From Berberis thunbergii (taxonomy: Eukaryota > Streptophyta > Magnoliopsida > Ranunculales > Berberidaceae), in NCBI GenBank assembly GCA_003290165.1, contig QNQO01002094.1:1-64000 (forward strand): a stretch of 64,000 nucleotides of DNA. The letters run 5' to 3'. The notes beneath the pieces are model-generated. The model saw only the letters and a list, made by a program, of their open reading frames with translations. It ran no database searches and was not told where the DNA came from. A program made the translations under genes and the position numbers. Below, piece by piece: positions 34,462-47,396 of this stretch (the first letter of the stretch is position 1; each line of letters starts with the position of its first letter).

Positions 34462-36113
34462 GCTTGTTATATAGGAATGCACTATCAATGTGTTATGGTA
34501 ATAGACATGGAGACTATTTTTGATCATTAGTTGTACTGCTTAGCTACTTGATAAATATGTTGCTGGTGAGATAAGTCAGGTGTGTACTTATGTATGATAC
34601 AATGTGCATTAAACAAAGCAGTTCGTGCTCCTTCTTTCATGGATGTATCTCTTCGAAGTAGATGCCTACATAATTGAAGTTGAGTAGTTGTTTTGCTTTT
34701 GTTGACAGTTTAATGAATGTGTTCACAATTTTATCGTGTCTAACTAAGGGTAACTAGTCTAGCTCTGATGTTTCTTGAGCTTGGTGTTGGTGACATGGTT
34801 CTTATAAAGTTGGTTATCTCTGTTTCTGACTTAGATGTTGAAACTTGAGATTTATGCATTTCTAATTGATCCCGTGAACCCCATGAAAAATACAGCGGCA
34901 TTGGGCGAACAATGCATTTTAGTCGAAGATGTTTTTTCTCTGGCTTGGTTTAGTCATGTTCCAGAATTAAATTGAGTAGGATCCTACTCAAAACAACCTG
35001 TCATGTTTGATCAGAGGGAGTTCTTGCCAAATAAAGATGAACAACATTGGGAGGTACTGTCAGTCGACTCTGGGAATATCGTACTTCTTGGACACTCATC
35101 CTCTCCGCGTTCTCTGTCTCAAGCCCACTCATTCTACATTCTTGTAGTTCGAAAACCTCTACCATCCAAATAGTCCGGTTAGGATCAATCAAAACTGCAG
35201 GATTGACATGGGAGGGAAGAAACGAGGGTGGTGAAGAACAAAAAGGCCAATCAAGGAGAAGGGAGACTGGATATTTGGGATAAACGTAACAGGAACAACA
35301 ACATACAAGCTGCACAACACAGCTTATGTACATATGATTGGCAGACTCGTTCTGTTATTCAGCATGCACTGGTAATTTCTAGTCTGATGTAAGAGGTCAG
35401 ACAAGGGATCATGTAGAAACAACATCGACACTGGAGTTAAGTGTCCGAAACGGATACTTGTGTAGGACATCAGCTAAAGAATCCAATAATATGGTTACAT
35501 GACTGGACATTATAATATCATCCCTTTTTATTTTCTTGTTATTAGCAATATCTTTTACTTTGTAGCTTGCATGAGTGTACTTTTAACACTAGTAAAAAAA
35601 TTGAAACCTGCCAAAGTTAAGTGGGAAAAAAGTTGATGATCATCAAGAGTGTCCAATAAGTTTCCAAGACAGGATTTTATTGAATTGAAGTGTCGTTGTT
35701 ATTATATAGGTCGACTTCTCAAGGGTGAACTATGGTTTGTATTGAAAATACAAAGATGGGACAATGAACCATCAAAGAACGGAAGTCCAGACTCCTATTC
35801 AACTAAAACTTCTCATGACCTGAAGATATAAACTCATTTGCAATGTGTGTAAGAATACATTGGTTTTCCAGTGTTTCAGTATACCGAGAAAATACAAATG
35901 ATAAATAGAGTGCTCAAATATAAAAGGCCTTGGGAAAAACAGTAAACAGATCAAATACAAGGAACAAGAAGCTATATTATCATACATTAACATCCAATCT
36001 ACAATAGTGGGATAACATATCAGTTTCAGACGTGGAATTACATATCTGTTAAGAGAGTACTAATTAGAATTCAGATTCTGATTTCACTTTCATGACACTG
36101 TTAATGAATCTGT
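34462..36113. other. Aldolase 3' flank to EDA2 3' flank
   Basis: The two genes converge here. No further gene was recognised. Overlapping short ORFs on both strands at 35001-35333 have no family match. Confidence 0.5.
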
Positions 36114-39100
36114 TCAGATATAACTCGTACCAGTGGCTTTGCACTGAGAGAGCCACATGTCTATGTGCTCTACAATCTGCTGTCTCGCTTTCCGCACGGC
36201 ATCAGGAGAGCTGCATTTTTCGGCATTACCTATCAACAATCACAAATTATAAATGAATTATCAACCATATTTTGAACAAGCACAGAAGAAGAAAAACGGG
36301 AGCAATCGCTCAAAATCAGTGCATCACATGGAAAAACCACCATGTGGTACCCAGAATCATATCGAAATAAGTAAGCATAGGCCCCAATTGTGGTCCTATA
36401 CAAAGTTTATGGTCCGCTGTGTCATTCTTATTCAACAAATATTTACACAATTTTCAAAGATTTGGTTTGGTGTAACAGCTATTCTCTGCTCATTGATACA
36501 ACACAGTCATTTGGACTTGTGCTTTGACTAGTTCACCAGTGACATTTGACTTAAAGTAAGAAAATGAATTTGATCCATGAAAATCTATTTCATTTGTAGT
36601 AGATATCCCACAGAAATAAATTTGATCCATGAACATCTATTTCATATATAGTAGAGATCACACAGAAATATTACCAGTCAACAAAACAATTAACTATGAT
36701 GCAATCTACTGGTCTGTTTTTTCTAAATTTAGAAAACAAAAAATTGAGCCATTAACATCTATTTGAGCAATGTGCTGGTGTTACTTCATATTAGTTTCTC
36801 CATTTGAAGGGTCAACCAATTAATAGGAGAGTACCTTCAATGCTTAAAGGAGATTGAGGGCATCCCCTCAGATCAGTTCCATGGCCGCAGTTATGACAAG
36901 TGATGAGGTAGGATGGCACTGAAAAGTAATAGAAGAACTATCTATCAGTAACAAAATAAACTTAAAATCTAGTAACTAGAACCATAACCAGTTAAATTGA
37001 TGATTTTCGAAAACATGAACAGTTAAATAATTGACAAAAGTCAAAATAGATCATTAGTATCTCCATATTTCAACCAAGCAATATCCACCACATAAAAGTA
37101 TTTTATTAAAATTCAAGGAACTCACTATCTGGAGATGATGTCTGCTTGGATGCGTGACGCCAGGGGTCCTGTGAGCCATTTGTGAAAAATATCTTTGAAC
37201 CTGTGCATTTAAAGTAAGTCTCTGATCAATCATGGTCAAAACGTAGCACGAAATTCATAAATTCAAGAAGCCTTTTCTTTACGAATCAAAGGCAATCAGG
37301 CTTGCTGTCATTTAAAATTTGTACTCTTAAAAGACGAAATGAAAGTTCATTCCAACAATTTTCTACTCAACTTGCTTCCAGATGAAAGTCGCCTGCGCAA
37401 TCAATCCCGTTGGACTAGTAACTCAGACTCGTATATACACGTCTCAAGGTTTTAATTTATTTTAGGAAAAATGTGCCACAAATACTGATTCGGTAGTTTT
37501 TTGGGGCAGTCCAATTGAAGTTAAGCAGTGCTTCAGCAGTTGAGAAAACTTGGTAGAGAAATCGAGAGATTACTAATGTGGGTGAAAGATAACGTTGATT
37601 AGAAAAGGGGGTACCTTGATGTCATATTGCATGTGGCCGCATATTAGGATGGTTAATTGAAATCAAAACCAAAGTATCAAGACTAGTACTAATTTTTCAT
37701 CTCTAAGGTACTGACCAACAGAAACTACAGAATTTCTTGAATATGATTATAATTCATAGCCACACAAATTAAAGAGGTTAGACTTTACCAGCAATTTTTG
37801 TGCCTCCATAGTATAAGTTTGTCGCATCCACATCAGGAAAGACACCTTCTCCAAAAACATTCTTGCATAGGTCCAAATGGTATCTACAAAATATGCGGAA
37901 CGAATTCAACCATTAGGTTATGCATTAAGCAAAGCTACCAGAAAAATGACGGCATCTATAGGAATAGGCATCAAATAGAAATATATCCAGCATAGACAAT
38001 AAAGAAGGCTACCAACCAACACTACAAATCATTTGTATAACTTCATTTTACTGACAATTTAAAGAATACTGTGACTTTAAAGAGAACATACCTTGTGTCC
38101 ACCTTTGAAGATCTGACACTATCATTCGAGGGTGCGACCTGAAAATAAGCAACCTCCGTACAAACTTGGAACCACCATAACCGATCACCGCTGTGCTCAG
38201 TTATAGCAGTGTTTTTTAAAGACTTTTGATCATATGTTTGAAGACGAGAACTTCCCAAGTAGTCCTTCACATAGCTGGCATATGCAGTCTGAAGAAAATA
38301 TAGACACTCAACACAGAAATATATATTTTTCTTTTTCAAATGTTAAATTTACTCAGTCAACCTGACACAAAGAAACACGACATAACCTTTAGAAAAAAGG
38401 GTCAAACATAAATATCCCAAGTCGATCAGCATACCACCTCTAATGCTTAGTAGATAATTTTTGAGATGTTAAAGTTAAATATTTTTCACATGCCTTGCAA
38501 GTGTATCATGCACATAAGGCTTTAACTTCAGCAAACAAGTAAAAAAGGCAGTCCACCTCTAAGCTTATAATCTTTTGTTGAATCCGTTGATAAATTAATT
38601 TGATGACATATGGGGGATTATTTACAGTCTAATAAAACAAAGAATCAGTAATCACATATTCATGAAATTTACTATAATTGAGTTTTGTCTAGTGAATGTA
38701 TCTTAGAACAAAATATATCCAAGTAAACCATGTTATATCTTGTGTCCCTCTCCATCTATTTACCAACGTGAAATTGTTTGCATAGTTTTGAAAAATATAG
38801 ATAATCCATCAGTTATATATTCCATAACTAAAAAGTAGCAAACGTACTATTTCACATAGCCACATATAGGCAAAAATCACCAGTCCAACTTCGGTACTCA
38901 TCACACAATCACATAAGATGCAACAAATACCTTGACCAAAGTCAAAGAGTAGGAAGTTATAGATGAAATATGTCAACATTGACAACAAAATGCAAATCGT
39001 AATCTGGAAATGCTTTAGGTCTTCATAGCCTGGTGCAAGTGCTAAGAGATAATAGCTAAATGGTTTAAATGGAGAAACACATACCACTAGATCGCCGCCA

Positions 39101-42100
39101 TTTTTCTTTGTTTCAACTAGAGGGTTACACAATGTATCTGGATTGCCATATTGAAACTACAAGAGGGGAAAAAAATCATATCTTCATTTAAGGAATATTA
39201 GCTAAAAATTACAATCTTTGTGAATTAAGTAACACGTACTGCTGTGACTGCAGCATCTGCTAAAAGGTAAAGGAAATCACCGTCATTCTGAAGCTGCACA
39301 GACAAAGGGAAAATCCATGTTCATGATGAGGACACTGAGCAAAATATTCAAAATAAACTATGTAATGTGTGTGTGGCCACCCGCGCCTGAGCATACATAT
39401 GATGGTATAAGGTAAGATTACTCCTTTGCTTGTGCATACATTTGATTGTATAAGGTAAGATTACTCCTTTGATGAAGGTTTGGGATGAATTGACAACCAC
39501 CTTCAGTGTGGTATTTTCAGTGAAGGTGTCTCCTTATGGAGGATCATCATGACAAACTAGCTCTTCCTACCATTTCTTCCCCATCACTTGTAGCCTTTAC
39601 GAATATCGAGAAAAGGATGGTCCATTATTGCCAAAATAGTGCATTCACACATTTGCACCATTAAATCGAATGCCATCATCAATGAGCTTATAAGTCTAAG
39701 AATAACTTCCTTTTTTTTTTTGCAAGTATACTCTCCTCATTTAGATACCATCCTCACTGATGGCTCATCAGTAGTGAAAACTGATAATCATAAACACCCA
39801 TGTTGTAGATTCACGCAAAAACTTACTGGGAAGATTCCTAGACACATCTTATGAAGTGAGTTTTTGGCTCCCTTCAAATCCTCTTTTAATAGATGGATAT
39901 TCTTTATTTACAAATGATTTTAACTTGTAAGAATCTCATATCCAACGGCAAACTTTACTTTGTTCATGAGTGGAGCGATGAGCAATCCATTTCTCTTTTA
40001 GTAATATCAACTGAGATTGGATCATTGCCTCTTAGTTAACCATAGAAAACATTTTTACTTTTTTGAATGGCAAGACAAACAAAAAGTGATACAAGCAGAT
40101 AACCACCATAAATTCAAAATTTTGACCTTAATTACATGGAAAGGAACCAGAGAACTAGCCAATAACAACTATCAGCTAAAGAACATCATTTTGACCTTGA
40201 AATGGAATGGAGATTCCTACCTCAGCAGCACCAAACACTGATTTTAATGCTTTTCCATTGTTTGCAAGTCTTTCTTCAACAAGTGCAGTAATTTCTTGCA
40301 ATGAGGCTTTACACTCAGGACCAGCAGACTCTCCAATCTACAGCCAGAACACACAATAATTTCATTGATTGGGAGCCCAAGCAATTATGAAAAAAAAAAC
40401 AATTTTCCCCCTTTTTAACATTAAAGTTAATCATAAAAAAATGGGAGTTGCTAGTGTATCGAATATTTGGCTCGGTAGCACCAACTCTTTGTTGCACCAA
40501 CATTTTAGAATGTTTCGACTTTGTTACACCAACTTACTTTTTTTTTTATTAATAAAAATCATTTGGTAGTTAAATTTTCTTGTTTGACGAAAAAACAAAA
40601 GTACATCTTATCGATAAAATTAAACTGCTTCAATCACGAATTCGTAACTTTCAAATTTGCAAACAAAGGTCAAAGATACACTAACCATCGTCATAAGTTC
40701 TACAATAAATATATATATAGCAAACACCATGGTAGGTTGTTGATTTAGGACTTTGTACGAATGATTCTTATTTTAAAATTTCATCACCAAATGGTTTCCA
40801 TTTATTAAAAAGAAAGTAAGTTGGTGTTACATCTTTTAGGTTGGTGCAACAAAGTCAAAACATCTCAAAATGCCGATATAACAAAGAGTTGGTACAACCG
40901 AGCCAAATAGTCGGAAACATGTAGCAACTCTCGAAAAATTTTATAAGACTGAAGATTTGGTACTGAAATGATAAACCAATAATATTGAATTTTGCAGACT
41001 TATGGGACACTCGGTAATGGTTCATAATTATTACCTGTTTATCAAAATCGGTAAAGTTGTAAACAGCTTCCACGACTGCAGAACTTGCAAGGCTACCACA
41101 TGTTAAATGTGGGAATTTTAGACGAAACCATGCACTCATTGCTCCAGCGTAAGAAATGCCAAAAACAAACCAGTTGTTTTCTCCACTTGATCTGTTAAGC
41201 TTTGAGTTCAAGGAATCCTGACGCACGACACCACTCAACGAGTTAGACAAGCAAATATAGATTGAGAATGTTTTCAAATGAAAAATACACAAGCCTGTTA
41301 CTGAAAAAAGTCAAGGTTGGAGATTTTAAGTGATGACTAAAATCATTCTAGAAAAGAACATTTTAATCATTATGGAAAAGAATACTACTTTTTACAGAAA
41401 TAAAATAGGGATATAACAACAACAAAAAATTAAATAATTTAAAAAAAAAAAAAACTAAGTTGTTCATCACTACAAAGTAACAAGTACATGGATTATGTTA
41501 CCACCAAATGTTGGGTAGGTCAGCAGCTGTTACTATCATCCACATGAAAATCCATTTGTAGTAATTACCTGATAAAAATGACGAAAAGTAGCCAAATCAA
41601 CAAGAGCCTGCTTTGAGGAAAGATATCTTAGATTTTCCGTTGTCAATGAGGTGAAAGGTGAACTTTTCCCATAGTAACGATGTTCAGGAGAAACCACTGC
41701 AGCACCAAACTTTTTTGCCAAAACCTGTTTGGCATTGCAAATTTTAGAAACAGTCTTCACTAATAGCCATTGTCAGGAGAGAATCTTTCAAAAGTTCGAT
41801 GAGTTTCCCAAATTAGGAATGTGATAGTAAACTATTACTCAAGTAAATGCAGCAATTATCTCTAATTCCTCCGGTAATGTAAAAAATGGAAATCAAACAT
41901 GAATCTTTTCATATTTCTTTCATAATAATAATCTTTTCGCATTCCCATCATTTGGCCTTCTTCTATCTAATGTATTATTTTCTTTTTTTCCTTTTCAGAA
42001 TTTTATTGATATTCAATTCGGAAACTACGGTCATTTCACTAATCAGTCAATCTAGTAGTCTTTAATACTCAATTCTGTGCAGTTACTAACTAATGCAATA

Positions 42101-42593
42101 GTTCTATCAAGAATACAATTAACATTTAAAAAATCAAGACTTACAGCTAGGTAGTCATTAGAAATTCCATTGCAAGCAGATTCACCACAAATTATCAAGA
42201 ACACAGGCCCATCAGGAACCCGAAAATCATCAAGATACTCATAGTACCGCTGTCGAAACTGTCGGTGATCCTGCAAGTTTAATTTCAATTAAATCACTCA
42301 CAATTCACAATTCACAATCTTACATTAACTAAACATATTCAAAAATTCACAATTAACCTAATAGAAACCAGAAACCTACTCGAATTCAAGCTTCAGAACA
42401 AAGTAATTCGATTAGAATAAAAACTTAAACTTACAGTTGGTGAGAAGTGATCGAGGGTTTGATTGAACCAGAGAGCTTCCTGAGTTAAGTATTTGTTTTC
42501 TGCAGTTTTAGGAACCCGTCGAGATTCAACGAATACGCTATTTGAGAGTAGAGATATGAATAAAGATGCAAAAATGAACAAGAGCTTCATCAT
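36114..42593 (-). CDS. EDA2: S28-family serine peptidase, EDA2-like, 12 exons, intact
   Basis: Prolyl-carboxypeptidase-like alpha/beta-hydrolase; Arabidopsis EDA2 is needed for embryo-sac development. Exons, 5' to 3': 42593-42435, 42270-42145, 41724-41569, 41217-41035, 40337-40221, 39293-39240, 39156-39085, 38288-38092, 37883-37789, 37200-37126, 36918-36835 and 36229-36114. All junctions are GT-AG and phases match, giving 477 residues. A hydrophobic signal peptide is followed by LWFNQTLDHF. The nucleophile is Ser169 in GISYAG, the acid Asp398 in NGSQDPW and the base His424 in CHNCGHGTDL. EHRYYGKSSPF and KFPHLTCGSLASSAVV are conserved family blocks. Several NxT/S sites suit a secreted or vacuolar protein. 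CGESACNG and GISYAG vary slightly from the usual CGEGPCNG and GVSYSG. Confidence 0.95.
39387..39475. repeat. Imperfect 43-bp tandem repeat in EDA2 intron 5
   Basis: GCATACAT.TGAT.GTATAAGG followed by TAAGATTACTCCTTTG occurs twice in tandem within the intron between exons 5 and 6. Confidence 0.8.
40443..40932. mobile_element. MITE with about 120-bp terminal inverted repeats in EDA2 intron 4
   Basis: The left end GGGAGTTGCTAGTGTATCGA... TTTGGCTCGGTAGCACCAAC... pairs with the right end ...GTTGGTACAACCGAGCCAAA... GTAGCAACTCTC. Both arms carry CACCAACTTACTTT and its complement. The element fills the 697-bp intron between exons 4 and 5 without touching either splice site. A-rich flanks (AAAAAAAT and AAAAATTT) make the target duplication ambiguous. 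It has no ORF. Confidence 0.8.
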
Positions 42594-42909
42594 CTCTTGC
42601 TTTCTTGCGGTTGCTCTTTGTGTGTTCGATTAAATATCTCAGAGAGAACAGTTTAAGTGAACTGGGTTTCTCCAATTTACTTATTTTGCTGGGAAGTAAA
42701 CAAGAGATTAGTTTTGCGTGTTCGTCGAGAATTGACGCTGAGTGAGTGAGAGAGTAGTAGCTTTCCACGTTGTAACGTCTTTTTTAACTGTAGATGCCGA
42801 ATGTCGTAAGAACCAATTGCTACGGTTGTATTATTAAATGCACAAATCAAGCGAGATAAATTATGATTTGTAAAAACAATATAACTTAAAATATGCAAGA
42901 TAAAATATT

Positions 42910-43629
42910 TGTCATGACCTGGTCCACATAGTACTATATTGTGACTTTAAAAAACGAAGTACTTTGTAGATTCAAAGTCGTACATATATAGTACATCACC
43001 TTCCCGTAGTCGTATATATATAGTACATCACCCTCCCGCACCTAGGCGATGTGAGACTATGATTTCCCATTTGTAGTTTGTCAACCCTCTTGGGATCTAT
43101 GGGCTCTTGGGCTTATCCCTCACTCTCTCCCTCAGGTTCGTCCACACAAGGGTATCACAGTTCACCCCCCCTTTAGAAGCTCAACATCTTTTGTTGGCAC
43201 ATTTTCGAGATGTGGGACTATGATCTCTCATTTGTAGTTTGTCAACCTCTTGTGATCCATGGGCTCTTGGGCTCCTCCATCACCCTCACCCTCAGGTTCG
43301 TCCACACAAGGGTATCACAGTCCACCCCCTTTAGAAGTTCAACATCTTTTGTTGGCACACTTCCGGCTAGGTCAGACTCTAATACCATTCTGGCACGACC
43401 CGATCCACATAATACTATATTGTCATCTTTGGCCTAAGGCTCATACGATTTTAAAATGCGTAGTACTTTGTAGATCCAAAGTCGTATATATATAGTACAT
43501 CATCCTTCCGCACCAAAACGACGTGGGACTATGATATCCCTTTTGTAGCTTGTCAACCCTTTTGGTATCCATGAGCTCTTGCTTCTCCCTCACCCTCCCC
43601 CTCAAGTCCGCACACACAAGGGTATCACA
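42910..43629 (-). mobile_element. TRIM (miniature LTR retrotransposon) with an extra internal partial LTR
   Basis: Two terminal repeats of about 240-250 bp lie at 42910-43159 and 43391-43629. Read on the minus strand each starts TGTGATACCCTTGTGTG and ends near GGTC(G/A)TG(C/A)CA. After the first LTR the minus strand reads TGGTATTAGAGTCTGACC, a match to the initiator-Met tRNA primer site. Before the second it reads AAAGGGGGGTGAAC, a polypurine tract. Inside, 43205-43319 is a third, partial LTR copy followed by its own polypurine tract (43320-43335). Flanks ATATT/ATATC resemble a decayed 5-bp target duplication. It has no coding capacity. It sits 320 bp upstream of the EDA2 start codon. Confidence 0.75.
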
Positions 43630-44610
43630 ATATCAAAGACAGTAAAATAAGTAGGCATGTGTATATAAAGAGAAGGAAAGAGACAATGTCATACTACTAA
43701 AAAAAATTCTTCTTTAGTAACAACTCGTAGCACGACGAGGCACGTTTCGTCGTTCAAAATTAACTTGGAGCGACGGCGAATTTACCATCGTCGCGCTTTT
43801 ACAAAAAATAGCTAACTATTTAACGCGACACACTGTTTCATCACTTTAAAACATGACAAACTTGAAGCCTTCGTCGCATAAATAATGTGCGACAAAGTGT
43901 CGTCGCTAAAAATCAAATATTTTGTCGCCCTAAAATACTTAGGGCTGCGTGTCAGCTACTTTGAATGACCAACTTGAACATTCTAAGGCGATAAGCTTTT
44001 TCATTGCCTAAATATATCTTACACGGTGAAATTGAAGTTGTCGCATAAATTTTGAACGACAAAGTTTCGTCGCCCTAAAACATCCTAAGGCTACGTGTCT
44101 GCTACTTTGAGAGTCCAACTTAGACATTCTAGGGCGACGAACTGTTTCGCCGCACAAGCTCTGACTTGTTCATATTTTCCACGAACTAGAACAATCATAT
44201 ATGCGTTTTTCACAATTTTCTCCTTTCGTTTTATTCATTTTCTCTGCTCGATTGATTTCTCCCACTATATACTCCAAGCCTCAAGCCGTTAATTAGACTT
44301 CATCCTTCTTTCTCTGCATCGTCGGCCACCACCTCTAATCGACTTTCTCTTTCAGTGGAGAACGGTGAGGAAATTGCTACAATTTTTTATTATTATTTGA
44401 AATTAGGTTGCGATCTTAGGGATTTTCGGGAGTGTCTCACACTGTTTTTCGAGTACATATTAGGTATGTGTCAATTAATAATATCTATATCGTCCACTTG
44501 AAGAATTGTAATTGAAATACTACCGAAATATTTTCACATCGAAACCTAATCGCATTAGTGTCGGGAACTCACTTGAATTCTCATGTTTTGTTTATAAATT
44601 GAAAATAAAC

Positions 44611-44784
44611 GTAATGAACAGACAATGGATACAAAATCAGGACAAATGTTATGATGAATATTTAAATGGGATCAAGAGCTTCGTTGAGTTTGCAATGTCA
44701 TATGTCATTGATACGCCGAATCATATCAAGTATTCGTGTCAATGTTGTAACAATTATTTGTGGCAGACATTCAATACGGTTTGA
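44611..44784 (+). pseudogene. CACTA transposase-associated domain relic
   Basis: The frame encodes MNRQWIQNQDKCYDEYLNGI then KSFVEFAMSY and HIKYSCQCCNN. This matches the N-terminal Transpos_assoc domain of CACTA proteins (W...R....Y..GV..F..FA... I.CPC..C.N). The second cysteine motif has CQCC in place of CPCxxC, and the ORF stops shortly after. Confidence 0.8.
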
Positions 44785-45125
44785 TATCATTTGGTGAGGT
44801 ATGAGATGATTTAGAATTATAAGATGTGGATTTATCATGGGGAACAACGAGAATTTGGTTCAACTTCATCGGGTTCCCAGCCACTTATGCAGCACATTGA
44901 TGAAACATCCATGAATGATAATGACCAAGTTATGTGTATAATAAATGACGCTTATCTATATGCATCAATGAACGAAGATATCATTGATGGTATGTTTGGA
45001 GATATCGTACCTCCCAACATGCTGCAAAGTGAAGAGTTAAAAGACTATGAAAAACTATTGAAACAAGCCCAAAAGCCCAACAAGCATTATACCTCGGTTG
45101 CACACAGTTCTCCCTACTTACTGCC

Positions 45126-45646
45126 ATTGTAGAGTTGATGCATTGCAAAGTGAAACATCATATGTCGAATAAGTGTTTTTCTCATTTAATGGGGATTATG
45201 AACTAGATGCTTCCGAAGAAATTTTTTTGCCTGAGGATTGCCGTAACGCGCAGAAAGTGTTGAACGATCTTAGTTTGGGGTATCAAAAGATTCATGCTTG
45301 CAAATATAACAGTGCATTATTTTATAAGGAAACTGAAGGGATGGATGTATGCTCTGTGTGCAATGAGCCAAGATATAAGCCTAATTCTGGTAACAAAACG
45401 AAAAAATTTCCACAAACGGTTATGCGTTCTCTTCCATTGAAGCCCAGATTGCAGCGACTGTACATGTCGACACACACTGCAAGTCATATGAGATGACACA
45501 AGGAATGAAGAGTTGATGATGATTTTTTGAGACATCCTGCAGATGAAAAGGCTTGGAAAACATTCGATAATATGTATCTCGATTTTGCAGATGACCCCCG
45601 CAATGTCAGATTAGGGCTTGCAACTGATGGATCTTGGAAAACATGA
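45126..45646 (+). pseudogene. CACTA tnp2 transposase relic
   Basis: Two pieces. LPEDCRNAQKVLNDLSLGYQ, KIHACKYNSALFYKETEGMD and VCSVCNEPRYK, then LPLKPRLQRLYMS, are the N-terminal tnp2 blocks. After a stop near 45497 the match continues with FLRHPADEKAWKTFD and DFADDPRNVRLGLATDG. The catalytic core beyond this is deleted: after 45646 only short acidic ORFs remain before the element ends. Confidence 0.85.
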
Positions 45647-46792
45647 TCCTTTTATTTTGGCAACTATGGCAAAACAAACTTTTTATCTAGATGATCCTAA
45701 AGCCGGTAGTGGATGGAAAATAGTCCAGACGATCCAACACAAAAATATATGAGACGTTCCAGAAAAAGCTTCTGATGATCACAGTGATGACAGTACCGTT
45801 GATAAAGAGAATTCATATTCAAGCATTCCCATTATCCAACTACCATTTAGTTATTTGTCGAACTTCCTTCGATTGATGACGATTATGATGTTGAGGTATC
45901 ACTTTTCCAGATGAAGTTTATGATGAAGAATCTGAGGCAACCATGTTGGATGAACTTGAAGAAGAAGTCGAAAGTGTTACTCTACTGATTCAGATTAAAT
46001 ACATTTGAAGTAATATAATTTGTTAGGTAATTTACTAGATGTTGTCATTTAAAATTTGTTAATGTACCATGATTTTTTACCATATATTTGTTAAATGGAT
46101 GTCGAAGTTCAATTAATTAATTAAATAATGATATCGAAGTTTTCCCCTAAAATAAATAAATTCGATGTTTGCGTGACGAATTTATTGTCATCTATGATCT
46201 AAAAGTTTGACGCGTACTACGAGCAGCAAAAAAATTGGCCTGAAATTTTGAAAACTAGCACGATGAAATTACCGCTTTATGACGACGAAGGAGTTTATCG
46301 CGCAAAACTTACCCTCTTAATTAGGTTTCAGCTTGCGAGGTATTTCATTGCTAATCCAACAAACACATCAATCCCTCTCCAGGTTTGCTAAACCTTTTCC
46401 TCTCCGTCTTCTTCTCTTCCACTCTTCCCATTTCTCTGATAATTGGCTACACTTCAATTTGAGTGGTAGGTGACGGAATACATTTCTTTGCTAATTGGCT
46501 ACTCTTCCAGGATCGCTACACTTCGATTTGAGTGGTTGGTGACATATTGGCTTTTGCTTTGGGTTGTTTTGGTTGGTCGTCTTCACCAAAATCTGGCCAA
46601 GGTATAATTTTACAACACCCTTTGATTTGTTTCTTAATTTTTTTTGCTGGTTTGGGAGAGGGATTTTGTGTTCGAGGGGTTGACTTGATGGGTTTGGGGT
46701 TTGAGTTTTGGCGGATTATGTAAGTGGGGTTTTGATATTTGGGGATTGGGTCTTTGGTTTGAGTTAGAATTGGTAATTTATGAATATGAGCC

Positions 46793-46940
46793 AATGGTGT
46801 TATGGCCTAGTGGTTAGGGCTGTGTGGGTTTGTCCCTCACGTCCTGGCTTCGAATCCCACCTGTGGCATGGTTACTTTCTAATGGGTGTTGACCTATAAG
46901 TCGCCCAATTGATAGGTTATTTAAATCAGAGTTTTCTCCC
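46793..46940 (+). mobile_element. tRNA-derived SINE, copy 1
   Basis: The head reads GGTGTTATGGCCTAGTGGTT with a polymerase III A box (TGGCCTAGTGG, 46803-46813) and, 33 bases on, a B box GGCTTCGAATC (46847-46857). Over about 66 bases it matches copy 2 at 52857 with few differences. It cannot fold as a full tRNA (no acceptor stem or matching 3' half). The tail boundary is uncertain. Confidence 0.7.
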
Positions 46941-47039
46941 CAATTCCTCAGGGAAATGATAAGTTTTGTGCTTTAGATGTTGATGGTCTTTCTATTTGGG
47001 TGTAAGTTTCCTGATTTAGTGGAGTATCTAGGACGTGTA

Positions 47040-47280
47040 AAATCATTGTTGAATGAATGTAAAATCATGAAGAGACTTAACTATTGAGCAGAGACTTGCA
47101 TTTTTAATGAATGAATGTAAAATCATTGTTGAATGAATGTAGGATGCTTCTCAATTATTGAGTAGAGACTTCCATTTTTTAATGAATGAATGTAAAATCA
47201 GTGTTGAATGAATGCAGGATGCTTCTCAATTATTGAGTAGAGACATACATTTTGTTGAATGAATGTAAAATCATGAAGAT
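47040..47280. repeat. Minisatellite, about 75-bp unit, three copies
   Basis: Units contain TTGAATGAATGTAAAATCA, then (G)ATGCTTCTCAATTATTGAGT and AGAGACTTCCATTTTT. Three imperfect units run head to tail, with the first one shorter. Confidence 0.8.
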
Positions 47281-47396
47281 AACTACCTGCATTCCTCTAT
47301 GTTTATATATAAGTCTGTCTATACATTACTATATAGATAGCTTGATTGGTTAACTGGAGAGAAAATGATGTGGGTTTTTTCATAAAGTTGCTATAT

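Larger units (their letters stand above)
43692..46330 (+). mobile_element. CACTA (En/Spm) transposon remnant
   Basis: The left tip TACTACTAAAAAAAATTC is a one-base variant of the CACTACTAAAAAAA terminal repeat. Subterminal repeats follow: a block with GCTACTTTGAnnGnCCAACTT and GACGA...GTTTCGCCGC-like sequence occurs at about 43930-44010 and 44085-44155. Inside are a transposase-associated domain and a tnp2 transposase relic. Near 46260-46310 GACGACGAAGGAGTTTATCG echoes the subterminal motif, but no matching right tip was found, so the right border is approximate. Confidence 0.75.

Noticed and set aside
35001..35333. 110-codon minus ORF between FBA and EDA2
   Set aside because: No recognisable family, competing overlapping ORF on the other strand, no splice or promoter context.
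46793..46860. tRNA gene candidate (A and B boxes)
   Set aside because: The acceptor and anticodon stems do not pair, and the same head recurs at 52857; both are better explained as SINE heads.
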